From CAJXNP01 sp050305935 (GTDB taxonomy: Bacteria > Bacteroidota > Bacteroidia > Cytophagales > Cyclobacteriaceae): 9,560 nucleotides of DNA. The stretch spans positions 1-9,560 of the forward strand of contig JBNLGG010000105.1 in the NCBI GenBank assembly GCA_050305935.1, written 5' to 3'. Below are positions 1-6,377 of the stretch, piece after piece. Every line of letters starts with the position of its first letter. Within the stretch, counting starts at the first letter, position 1. The position numbers were made by a program, and so were the translations under genes. The notes under the pieces are model-generated. The model did not search any database. It was not told the origin of the DNA and saw nothing but the letters and a program-made list of their open reading frames with translations.

Positions 1-1
1 T

Positions 2-1210
2 GGAGGAGGAGGCAATAGCCACAATGCCGGTGGAGCCGGCGGCGGGAATTATTCCGAAGGTGGAGCTGGCGGCCCCGGATGGGAGAATTGCACTCCTTCC
101 GCTGGTGGACTCGGTGGTATAGCCCTGAGTTCCTATATCTCTTCGTCCAGAATATTTATGGGCGGTGGTGGTGGTGCCGGAGAAGGTAATAACTTTTACA
201 ATTCACCAGGTGGAAACGGTGGCGGAATTATACTGCTGGCTGCCAGCACGTTGCAGACCACTTCCGGTTGTTCGGGAGTTTCTATTTCTGCGAATGGTGA
301 TAATTCTCCCGATCCGGGAGGGAATGACGGAGCGGGAGGCGCAGGAGGCGGAGGTACTATTGTTCTGCAAATACCAAATTACAATGTAAATGCTTCTTGC
401 CAATTGACTGTAGAAGCCAATGGCGGCGATGGGGGAAACGTCGATGACAAAGGTACCGGGACACATGGTGGTGGAGGTGGTGGTGGAATGGGTGTGGTGA
501 TCTATTCTATTCCCGTTCCCTCAACGAACATTGTAACCAATACAGATCCGGGCATTGGTGGAGATAACGATAGCTCAGGAAGCTCAAGCGCTCCTCCAGG
601 TGGGGGAACTCCTGGTTCCGGAGGTGGGATTGTGGATAACTCCAATACCCCCCTGCCAGTTGAGCTAATCGATTTCAAGGGCAGGTCGGAAGGAAAACAG
701 GTTATTCTTGACTGGATCACGGCTACTGAACTCAATAACGACAATTTCGAAGTTCAAATGTCAAGGGATGGCCAACGCTTTGTCACGGTTGGCAAGGTAG
801 ATGGACGTGGCACAACCCGTGAGATCCAATATTATTCTTTCAGTCATTTCAATCCTTATAATGGGATTACCTACTACCGCTTAAAGCAGGTCGATTTTGA
901 CGGGTCGTATGAATATTCTAAAATCATCTACGTTGATCATACGAGGTCATTCGAACCATGGCAGGTACATGTATATCCCAACCCCGTCACCAACAAGGTT
1001 TTGCATTTGAAAATTGTTACAGATCAGGATACCAATGTATTCCTAACCCTGAATAATTTTCAGGGCAATTTAGTTGGCTCCTATGAATTTGATCAGCATC
1101 AGTTGGCCAACGGGATCTCGATTGATGGCAGTTTGTTTCCATCGGGCATCTACTTTTTGTCGGTAAGGCAAGGTGGCCTTCATTCGGTGATAAAAGTTAT
1201 TTTACCCTAG
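2..1210 (+). CDS. Glycine-rich surface/secreted protein with T9SS type A C-terminal sorting domain (5' end outside window)
   Basis: The frame is open from base 2 with no start in view, so the 402 visible residues are the C-terminal part of a larger protein. Visible residues 1-168 are very glycine-rich, with runs such as GGGGGAG alternating with short hydrophobic strands (GGIILLAAS, GGGTIVLQI, GMGVVIYS), a pattern seen in large Bacteroidetes exported proteins. A Gly/Ser/Pro linker follows (about 169-216). Residues 218-312 begin LPVELIDFKG and contain WITATELNNDNFEVQ and YYRLKQVDFDGSYEYS, a beta-sandwich module common just before T9SS tails. The last 80 residues carry YPNPV (about 325-329) and end in GIYFLSVRQGG and a beta-strand, the Por-secretion-tail (type A) pattern. 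Such a tail directs export across the outer membrane by T9SS, then cleavage and surface attachment or release. The ligand or role of the glycine-rich part cannot be told. An internal ATG at 158 should not be taken as the start, because the same glycine-rich sequence continues upstream of it. Confidence 0.9.
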   Translation, partial: GGGGNSHNAGGAGGGNYSEGGAGGPGWENCTPSAGGLGGIALSSYISSSRIFMGGGGGAGEGNNFYNSPGGNGGGIILLAASTLQTTSGCSGVSISANGDNSPDPGGNDGAGGAGGGGTIVLQIPNYNVNASCQLTVEANGGDGGNVDDKGTGTHGGGGGGGMGVVIYSIPVPSTNIVTNTDPGIGGDNDSSGSSSAPPGGGTPGSGGGIVDNSNTPLPVELIDFKGRSEGKQVILDWITATELNNDNFEVQMSRDGQRFVTVGKVDGRGTTREIQYYSFSHFNPYNGITYYRLKQVDFDGSYEYSKIIYVDHTRSFEPWQVHVYPNPVTNKVLHLKIVTDQDTNVFLTLNNFQGNLVGSYEFDQHQLANGISIDGSLFPSGIYFLSVRQGGLHSVIKVILP

Positions 1211-1240
1211 CCTGGTGTGATGATTTATTCGTAAGCAAAC

Positions 1241-1314
1241 TAATTCATGCCACCGCTATTGCTCTGAAAGCTTTTTTTTAATGAAATGACATGAGTGGTG
1301 GGTGGCATGAATTA
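1241..1314. repeat. Perfect 14-bp inverted repeat with 46-bp spacer
   Basis: TAATTCATGCCACC (1241-1254) is the exact reverse complement of GGTGGCATGAATTA (1301-1314). It begins 30 bases after the stop codon of the T9SS gene. An 8-T run lies inside the spacer. It could be an mRNA 3'-end stem-loop for the T9SS gene or a remnant of a very small inverted-repeat element. No T-tract follows the right arm and no target-site duplication is visible, so neither reading is proven. Confidence 0.6.
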
Positions 1315-1609
1315 CTTTCATTCATTGTCTTGACTTCTCAATATTATCCAGACGCTGATCCTTTCAAAATGCAAAATCGCGCCTTATTAAGCCAGCGCCC
1401 ATTGACGTGAATCAGTGTCCATTGGGTAAATTGAATTGCCGACAAAGCCATTACGCTGCACTACGATATTCCCTTCAATATTCTTCTTCCCCGCTATACA
1501 GCTTATATCTCGGGCCGTAAAAACACAAAGTAACTCCCGGGTGAAGACTGGAGCATTTATGTCACTCATTTTTTTAAAGTGACTTTTAAGATTGCACCCG
1601 GATGGCAAC

Positions 1610-1637
1610 AAAAAAGGCGACCTGATATGGTCGCCTT
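1610..1637 (-). terminator. Rho-independent terminator of the pabB/miaB-secG operon
   Basis: Read on the minus strand, AAGGCGACC, a 6-nt loop (ATATCA) and GGTCGCCTT form a perfect 9-bp GC-rich stem, and the stem's last two T plus the next four make a run of six T (the A run at 1610-1615 on the plus strand). It lies 22 bases past the secG stop codon, where an operon ending in secG would be expected to stop. Confidence 0.9.
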
Positions 1638-1659
1638 GCACTTATATTCTTCTCAAATA

Positions 1660-2070
1660 TTATTTCTCATTTCCGGAATCATCCAGCAACTCATCCAGGT
1701 TTTCAATAGGTTCATCCTGGGTTTCTGTAGCTGCTTCATCTTCGATACCAAGAGGTGCATCAGCAGTTGGGTCTGGAATCGGAATTTGCTGCTCACTTGC
1801 GCGCTCCATCGCAGGAGTGGCAGAGGGGCCACTTTTAGCAACCCGATCGACAAACATGAATGATGTAAGGCAAATGGCAACTATTACCAAGGATAGAACC
1901 CACGTGGTTTTTTCCAGAAAGTCACCGGTCCTTTTCACACCCATCAACTGGCTGGTACCAGTACCGCCAAATTGACTTGACAAGCCGCCGCCTTTTGGGT
2001 TTTGTGCCAATACTACTAAAATCAACAACACCGCGGCAATGATTACTAATACTATTAAAAATGTTAACAT
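1660..2070 (-). CDS. secG: Preprotein translocase subunit SecG
   Basis: SecG is a small integral membrane protein of the SecYEG channel that assists SecA-driven export across the inner membrane. The 136 residues show TM1 (about 3-22, LTFLIVLVIIAAVLLILVVL), the family's conserved loop with AQNPKGGGLSSQFGG (22-36), then TGTSQLMG and RTGDFLEKTTW, TM2 (about 58-75), and a 60-residue proline- and acid-rich tail (76-136). The start is ATG 2070. A longer in-frame reading to 2106 would add 12 polar residues ahead of TM1 and overlap the upstream gene, and it lacks the hydrophobic start typical of SecG. The gene begins 4 nt after the upstream stop, implying translational coupling, and is last in the operon before the terminator. 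The tail makes it longer than E. coli SecG (110 residues); by the known N-out/C-out topology it would face the periplasm. Confidence 0.93.
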   Translation of the reverse strand: MLTFLIVLVIIAAVLLILVVLAQNPKGGGLSSQFGGTGTSQLMGVKRTGDFLEKTTWVLSLVIVAICLTSFMFVDRVAKSGPSATPAMERASEQQIPIPDPTADAPLGIEDEAATETQDEPIENLDELLDDSGNEK

Positions 2071-2074
2071 ATCT

Positions 2075-3001
2075 TTATTTTGATAATTCCTCGATTCGGG
2101 ACGCAAAGTACGACTTTTTTTGAGGAAATTTCCAAATTAATTTCTTATAAATGTCGATCGCCCTTTCTGTTTTTCCTTGTTCTACAAATATCTGAGCCAG
2201 GTTTTCGCTTACAAGACCGTCATTGATCATAGTGCTGTTTATCGAGAGGTCTTCTTTTGGAGTACTGTCCCTTTCGGGTTGTCTTTTACTGATCTCGGTT
2301 TCTTTTTTTATGAAACTTTCGATGATCGTGTTTTGTTCGCTGATGTCAATCTTAATCACCGGGGACTTAATTTCCTTCTTTCGCGGATGGTTGGGTGTAA
2401 GGTCGTCGTCATCATCGGAGGGTTTGTTTTCTGACGAAATTTTCCTCTTTGATTTTCCGGAAGCAGGTTTATCTGTTTCCTCTTCTACCTTTTTCTTGCC
2501 CTTTTTTTTTGTGGGAGCTTCTGTTTGGGCTATTTTTTCTTCCTTTTCTGCCTGTTCTTCCAGAAATTCATATTTTTTTCGAAGGGAGTGAAGGGTGTTC
2601 AGGTTTTCCATCACTTCTTTAAAAAGCGCCTCGCTGGATTCATTCTTCTCGTCGGAGCTATATTCAATTTTTATTTCTTGTTCCTGTTCTTTCGGAACTA
2701 TTGTTTTGACAAAGGTCTCTTTTATTGCAGGGGGTTCAATTGGTTTATTTGTTGAAATACCCACAGTGGTTTTTCCTTCGAGGATTCTTTTTAAGTTGCT
2801 GCGATCTGCCGTATGGATTGCCGCTTTTCCTACCTGGATTTGTTTGTCGCTTTGATTTTGTTCGCTGCTTATTTTGGCTCGCAGCACGTGCAAGGCCTGA
2901 AAATAAGGGTACTCCCTAATGGCTTCATCCAATTGGTTGATTTTCAATTGAGAAGCTTTATCTGGTTGTTGTATTAGTTCGATTAAATCTTGTTTGGTCA
3001 C
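2075..3001 (-). CDS. Hypothetical TPR-like, lysine/glutamate-rich protein between lptE and secG
   Basis: I do not recognise a named function. The 308 residues (from the GTG start) have three parts. Residues 1-75 are a helical region with IELIQQPDKASQLKINQLDEAI and YPYFQALHVLRAKI, which looks like a helical-repeat or dimerisation domain. Residues 80-250 are low-complexity and charged, with a possible coiled coil near 125-160, a K/E-rich stretch at 155-195 and a run of five Asp at about 196-200. Residues 265-306 (SENLAQIFVEQGKTERAIDIYKKLIWKFPQ) form a single TPR-like helix pair. There is no signal peptide or membrane segment, so it is probably cytoplasmic. No ATG is available: TTG at 3019 would overlap the lptE stop by 7 nt, while GTG at 3001 starts 11 nt after it behind an A-rich leader, and I prefer the latter. 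Its tight position between lptE and secG, a synteny I recall from other Bacteroidetes, suggests an envelope-related role, but that is inference. Confidence 0.8.
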   Translation of the reverse strand: MTKQDLIELIQQPDKASQLKINQLDEAIREYPYFQALHVLRAKISSEQNQSDKQIQVGKAAIHTADRSNLKRILEGKTTVGISTNKPIEPPAIKETFVKTIVPKEQEQEIKIEYSSDEKNESSEALFKEVMENLNTLHSLRKKYEFLEEQAEKEEKIAQTEAPTKKKGKKKVEEETDKPASGKSKRKISSENKPSDDDDDLTPNHPRKKEIKSPVIKIDISEQNTIIESFIKKETEISKRQPERDSTPKEDLSINSTMINDGLVSENLAQIFVEQGKTERAIDIYKKLIWKFPQKKSYFASRIEELSK

Positions 3002-3012
3002 AATTATTTTTT

Positions 3013-3549
3013 TTACCAATCGGAAACTGTAGCATTAAATATATCTAAAATAATTTGCTCAATGATCTCATCCACAAATTCTTGTTCATTATTTGTTAAA
3101 GATTCCCTTTCAGGGTCGTAATCCCTGTAGAATGAAAAGCTCTTGTTAAAATCTTTTGTTTCATCGATGACATTGACATAGCCCACACCAACATTAATGG
3201 TGAGCCTTTCCTGTCCGGAGACATCAGCATTTTCAAAACCGGGGTTTTGGTTCCCGCCTGACCGGGCTGCGAGTGGCCGGGTGTTATAGCCGGTAATACT
3301 CCCTTCCAGTTGAATATCTCCACCAAAGTCAACCATCTTCAGGGTAGTGTTTTGCTGAAAATAGTCTCTTAGCTTTTCAGTGAACTGCTGACTTAATGTG
3401 GGAGGCCCCGCACCCACTTCGTCAAAGAAAAACTGGATGGAAATGGTTTTGATCCTTGGATCAATCGACGCCCCAGAAAATGAATATACGCCGCAGCTCT
3501 GAACGCCCAGTGTTATCAGCAGTATGATCGCCAACGCCAATTTATTCAT
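3013..3549 (-). CDS. lptE: LptE-family LPS-assembly lipoprotein
   Basis: LptE is the outer-membrane lipoprotein that plugs and supports the LptD barrel during insertion of lipopolysaccharide into the outer leaflet. The 178-residue product starts with a signal peptide (MNKLALAIILLITLGVQS) ending at lipidated Cys19 (VQS|C, with a less usual Gln at -2). Gly at +2 is compatible with outer-membrane sorting. The mature start CGVYSFSGASIDP, followed by IKTISIQFF and later LTINVGVGYVNVIDE and SFYRDYD, fits the Bacteroidetes LptE group. The ATG overlaps the 3' end of the sigma-54 activator by 8 nt (ATGAATAA), so the two are translationally coupled. No lptD gene is in the window. Sequence conservation in this family is low, so the call rests on the lipoprotein start, the GVYSFSG pattern and gene order. 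Confidence 0.85.
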   Translation of the reverse strand: MNKLALAIILLITLGVQSCGVYSFSGASIDPRIKTISIQFFFDEVGAGPPTLSQQFTEKLRDYFQQNTTLKMVDFGGDIQLEGSITGYNTRPLAARSGGNQNPGFENADVSGQERLTINVGVGYVNVIDETKDFNKSFSFYRDYDPERESLTNNEQEFVDEIIEQIILDIFNATVSDW

Positions 3550-4816
3550 TGATCTCGTACTGTTTTATTTTTCGATACAGGGTTCGCTCGGAAATACCCA
3601 GGTCTATAGCGGCATATTTCCTTTTATTATTGTTTTTCCTCAGGGCTTTGATGATCATTTCCTTTTCCTGTTTTTCCAGGGAAAGTGAATCATCTCTTTC
3701 CTGCTCGTGCGCAATGTCCTCAATTTTATTATAGTCAATGTTATTCCCCGGTGAATATGGTGTTTCTATAACGAAGGGTTGTGGAGTATAATTTTCTGTT
3801 TCGAGAACATCGTCTTCAAATCGCTCCGGATTCTTTAAATTTCTCCCTTCATAGCTTTTTGGCTCCAGGGTATCCGCCTGAATGGAATCGTATACTACTT
3901 TTTTCAGATCGCTTACATCCTTTCGTAACTCAAAAAGTATCTTGTAAAGTAATTCCCTTTCTGAGAAATTTGACCCCTTGGACGATTCATCAGCCGAAGG
4001 CCGATAGATGGCAGGCAAATAGTTGGCTTCCTCCGGAAGGTATTTGATCAGTTTTTCACGGTCAATACCCCTTTCCATTTCCAGTGCTGACATTTGCTCC
4101 ACCAGGTTTTTTAGCTGCCTTATATTTCCTGGAAACCTGCATTTTTTTAGGATAAGTTTCGCATCCTCTGTTAAGCTAATCGGCTTCACATTGTATTTTT
4201 CGGAAAAATCCGTTGCAAATTTTCTGAATAGCAGGAGCATATCATCTCCCCGCTCCCTGAGCGGCGGGACAAAAATAGGGACCGTGCTTAATCGATAGTA
4301 GAGGTCTTGCCGAAACTTTCCGTTCTGCACATTTTCGTACAGGTTTACGTTCGTTGCCGCCACCACCCGTACATTGGTCTTCTGTACTTTAGATGAGCCC
4401 ACTTTTATAAATTCACCGTTTTCCAGGACACGTAAAAGACGGGCCTGGGTACCTAAAGGCATTTCAGCGATTTCATCCAGAAAAATTGTTCCTCCGTCTG
4501 TCACTTCGAAATACCCCTTACGGGCTTCGTGGGCGCCCGTAAAAGATCCCCTTTCGTGGCCAAACAATTCAGAATCAATCGTTCCTTCGGGAATAGCGCC
4601 GCAGTTGATGGCGATGAATTTTCCGTGTTTTCGGGCGCTCAGGTTATGGATTATTTTTGAAAAGGACTCCTTTCCGCTACCACTTTCGCCCGTGATCAAT
4701 ACCGTCATATCTGTGGGCGCTACCTGAGCAGCTACTTCGATGGCATGGTTTAAGGAGGGCGAATTACCGATTATCCCAAATCGCTGTTTTATACTTAAAA
4801 TCTCAGAATCTGTCAT
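3542..4816 (-). CDS. Sigma-54-dependent transcriptional activator lacking an N-terminal sensor domain
   Basis: This 424-residue bacterial enhancer-binding protein would use ATP hydrolysis to open promoter complexes of RNA polymerase with sigma-54 (RpoN). The AAA+ domain starts almost at residue 12: Walker A GESGSGKE (43-50), the sigma-54 contact loop as GSFTGA (90-95; the commonest form is GAFTGA), Walker B GGTIFLDE (108-115), arginine-finger region FRQDLYYRL (168-176) and sensor II region FPGNIRQLKN (228-237). Residues 384-424 form a Fis-type helix-turn-helix (AAIDLGISERTLYRKIKQY). There is no receiver, GAF or PAS domain in front. Instead a linker of about 120 residues (265-383) joins AAA+ and HTH, with a predicted amphipathic helix ELLYKILFELRKDVSDLKKV and then an acidic disordered stretch. 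It lies 11 nt after the miaB stop and overlaps lptE. ATG 4816 is used; an ATG at 4820 is out of frame. The target promoters are unknown. Confidence 0.93.
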   Translation of the reverse strand: MTDSEILSIKQRFGIIGNSPSLNHAIEVAAQVAPTDMTVLITGESGSGKESFSKIIHNLSARKHGKFIAINCGAIPEGTIDSELFGHERGSFTGAHEARKGYFEVTDGGTIFLDEIAEMPLGTQARLLRVLENGEFIKVGSSKVQKTNVRVVAATNVNLYENVQNGKFRQDLYYRLSTVPIFVPPLRERGDDMLLLFRKFATDFSEKYNVKPISLTEDAKLILKKCRFPGNIRQLKNLVEQMSALEMERGIDREKLIKYLPEEANYLPAIYRPSADESSKGSNFSERELLYKILFELRKDVSDLKKVVYDSIQADTLEPKSYEGRNLKNPERFEDDVLETENYTPQPFVIETPYSPGNNIDYNKIEDIAHEQERDDSLSLEKQEKEMIIKALRKNNNKRKYAAIDLGISERTLYRKIKQYEINE

Positions 4817-4827
4817 TCATTCTTTTT

Positions 4828-6294
4828 TTAGGCGATAGCATCTCCAAACAATGTGGCAGCCGTACAATCCTTGATAAACACTTCTACATACTCGCCTGGA
4901 TTTTTAGTTCCCTTAGAGAAGACGACTACTTTATTGGCGCTGTTTCGACCCTGTAAATGTTCTTTAGACCTTTTTGAATATCCTTCAATTAAGACCTTTT
5001 GTGTAGAACCAATGTCTTTTTTATTTCTAAGAAGGGAAATTTCCTGCTGCTTGTTAATGATTTCCTGGAGCCTCTTCTTTTTGGTATCCAATGAAATGTC
5101 ATCTTTTAGCTTCTTCTCAGCCAATGTGCCCGGCCTCTCCGAATAATAAAACATGTAGGAGAAATCATATTGCACATAGTCCATGAGAGTGAGCGTATCC
5201 TTGTGTTCGTCGTCGGTTTCCGTGCAAAATCCGGCAATCCAGTCGGACGATATTCCACATTCCTCACCGAGGATATTACGGATAGCATCTACCCGGTTGA
5301 TGTACCATTCCCTCGAATAGGTTCTGTTCATCAATTCCAGCACCCTTGAGTTTCCACTTTGAGCAGGGAGGTGAATGTACTTGCAAATGTTGTCGTGCTT
5401 TTTCATCGTATTAAGCACTTCGTCTGTGATATCCTTTGGGTGGGAAGTAGAAAAGCGAATGCGAAGATCGGGGTGTACCTTGGCGACCATTTCCAAAAGT
5501 TGTGCAAAGTTGATGATCTCGATGTTTTCGGCTTTTTCTATTTGAGCCTTACCTTTCAATTCTTCTGCGGGCGACCATTTATAGGAATCGACATTCTGGC
5601 CAAGTAAGGTCACTTCTCTGTATCCGTTTTCAAAAAGGCTTTTCGCTTCATTGACAATCGAATATGGATCCCGGCTTCGCTCCCTGCCACGGGTGAACGG
5701 CACCACACAAAATGAACACATGTTGTCACAGCCCCGCATGATGGAAATAAAGGCAGTGATCCCATTGGAATTCAGCCGAACCGGGTTGATGTCGGCATAG
5801 GTTTCCTCCCGGCTTAAAAAGGTGTTGACAGCTTTTGCCCCATCATCCACCTGTTTCACGAGGTTGGGAAGGTCACGGTAAGAATCCGGCCCCGCCACCA
5901 GGTCGACTATCTTTTCTTCTTCCAGCAATTTACTTTTTAGTCGCTCCGCCATGCAGCCGAGAACGCCTACCAGCATTTCCGGTTTTTTCTTTTTAACAGA
6001 GTTAAACTGGTTCAGGCGGTTTCGCACGGTCTGTTCAGCCTTTTCACGAATAGAGCAGGTGTTTAACAGGATCACATCTGCTTCTTCAAAGTCAGAAGTG
6101 GTGTCAAAGCCTTCTTCTGTCAGGATCGAAGTCACGATCTCGCTGTCAGAAAAATTCATCTGGCAGCCGTAACTTTCGATATATAATTTTCTACCTTTTC
6201 CGGTATGGGTATTCTTTGAAACCTTAACTGTTTCACAGGATTCTACTTCCTTCTTTTCCAATATTCCAATATCACGTATCAGTTCTTCCGGCAT
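4828..6294 (-). CDS. miaB: tRNA-2-methylthio-N6-dimethylallyladenosine synthase MiaB
   Basis: MiaB is a radical-SAM methylthiotransferase that converts i6A37 to ms2i6A37 in tRNAs reading UNN codons, stabilising codon-anticodon pairing. In the 488-residue product the N-terminal methylthiotransferase domain has its three cluster cysteines in YGCQMNFSDSE (C44), NTCSIREKAEQ (C80) and LGCMAERL (C114). The radical-SAM motif is CDNMCSFC (C189, C193, C196), followed by FTRGRERSR. Later come TSHPKD, HLPAQSGN and the family pattern DWIAGFCTET. Residues 428-486 form a TRAM domain that binds tRNA. The start is ATG 6294. A TTG at 6330 is in frame, but it lies at about the transcription start expected from the TATATTTG element, so it would be at or ahead of the mRNA 5' end. 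The i6A-forming partner miaA is not in the window. The gene is followed 11 nt later by the sigma-54 activator. Confidence 0.97.
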   Translation of the reverse strand: MPEELIRDIGILEKKEVESCETVKVSKNTHTGKGRKLYIESYGCQMNFSDSEIVTSILTEEGFDTTSDFEEADVILLNTCSIREKAEQTVRNRLNQFNSVKKKKPEMLVGVLGCMAERLKSKLLEEEKIVDLVAGPDSYRDLPNLVKQVDDGAKAVNTFLSREETYADINPVRLNSNGITAFISIMRGCDNMCSFCVVPFTRGRERSRDPYSIVNEAKSLFENGYREVTLLGQNVDSYKWSPAEELKGKAQIEKAENIEIINFAQLLEMVAKVHPDLRIRFSTSHPKDITDEVLNTMKKHDNICKYIHLPAQSGNSRVLELMNRTYSREWYINRVDAIRNILGEECGISSDWIAGFCTETDDEHKDTLTLMDYVQYDFSYMFYYSERPGTLAEKKLKDDISLDTKKKRLQEIINKQQEISLLRNKKDIGSTQKVLIEGYSKRSKEHLQGRNSANKVVVFSKGTKNPGEYVEVFIKDCTAATLFGDAIA

Positions 6295-6334
6295 CTTCTG
6301 TGATTTATAAATGGCTTTTTTTCTAATCAAATCG

Positions 6335-6342
6335 CAAATATA
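6335..6342 (-). promoter_or_regulatory. Bacteroidetes-type -7 promoter element upstream of miaB
   Basis: On the minus strand the 83-nt pabB-miaB gap contains TATATTTG, a perfect match to the Bacteroidetes -7 consensus TAnnTTTG. It lies 40 bases before the miaB ATG, giving a short leader. No clear TTTG/TTG -33 box is seen at the usual spacing; the corresponding region instead overlaps a small palindrome (6363-6375). Transcription from here would drive miaB through secG independently of pabB. Confidence 0.55.
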
Positions 6343-6362
6343 GGGAATAATATCCGCAGTTG

Positions 6363-6375
6363 TGACATTATGTCA
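6363..6375. promoter_or_regulatory. 13-bp palindrome TGACATTATGTCA overlapping the -33 region of the miaB promoter
   Basis: TGACAT-T-ATGTCA is a perfect 6-1-6 palindrome starting 3 nt before the pabB stop codon on the minus-strand map. It lies about 21-33 bases upstream of the TATATTTG element. Its symmetry and position fit a binding site for a dimeric regulator, but no regulator can be named and a short palindrome may arise by chance. Confidence 0.3.
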
Positions 6376-6377
6376 GC

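Larger units (their letters stand above)
1211..1659. other. Gene-free convergent intergenic region
   Basis: These 449 bases separate the plus-strand T9SS gene from the 3' end of the minus-strand operon. They hold a 14-bp inverted repeat (1241-1314), an 8-T run at 1272-1279, a small inverted repeat GTCACT/AGTGAC (1561-1566 and 1578-1583) followed by four T, and the operon terminator (1610-1637). An 84-codon minus-strand frame (1387-1641) exists, but it starts inside the terminator hairpin and resembles no family I know, so I do not call it a gene. Between about 1320 and 1560 I see nothing recognisable. Confidence 0.7.

Noticed and set aside
158..1210. Taking ATG 158 as the start of the glycine-rich gene
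   Set aside because: The frame stays open to base 2 with the same glycine-rich composition, so the gene begins upstream of the window.
1561..1587. Plus-strand terminator GTCACT/AGTGAC followed by TTTT
   Set aside because: The stem is only 6 bp with moderate GC and an 11-nt loop, and it lies 350 bases past the only plus-strand gene.
1387..1641. 84-codon minus-strand open frame downstream of secG
   Set aside because: Its ATG lies beside the operon terminator hairpin, which it would translate through, and no family pattern is visible. Kept only as part of the unexplained gap.
2223..2591. Plus-strand frames opposite the TPR-like gene
   Set aside because: They are Phe/Ser/Leu-rich mirror translations of Lys/Glu-rich codons, without a start context or family similarity.
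4374..4727. Plus-strand frame opposite the AAA+ domain
   Set aside because: It is antisense to the most conserved part of the sigma-54 activator and has no recognisable protein features.
6295..6330. Upstream TTG start for miaB
   Set aside because: It coincides with the predicted transcription start from the TATATTTG element, while a good ATG exists at 6294.
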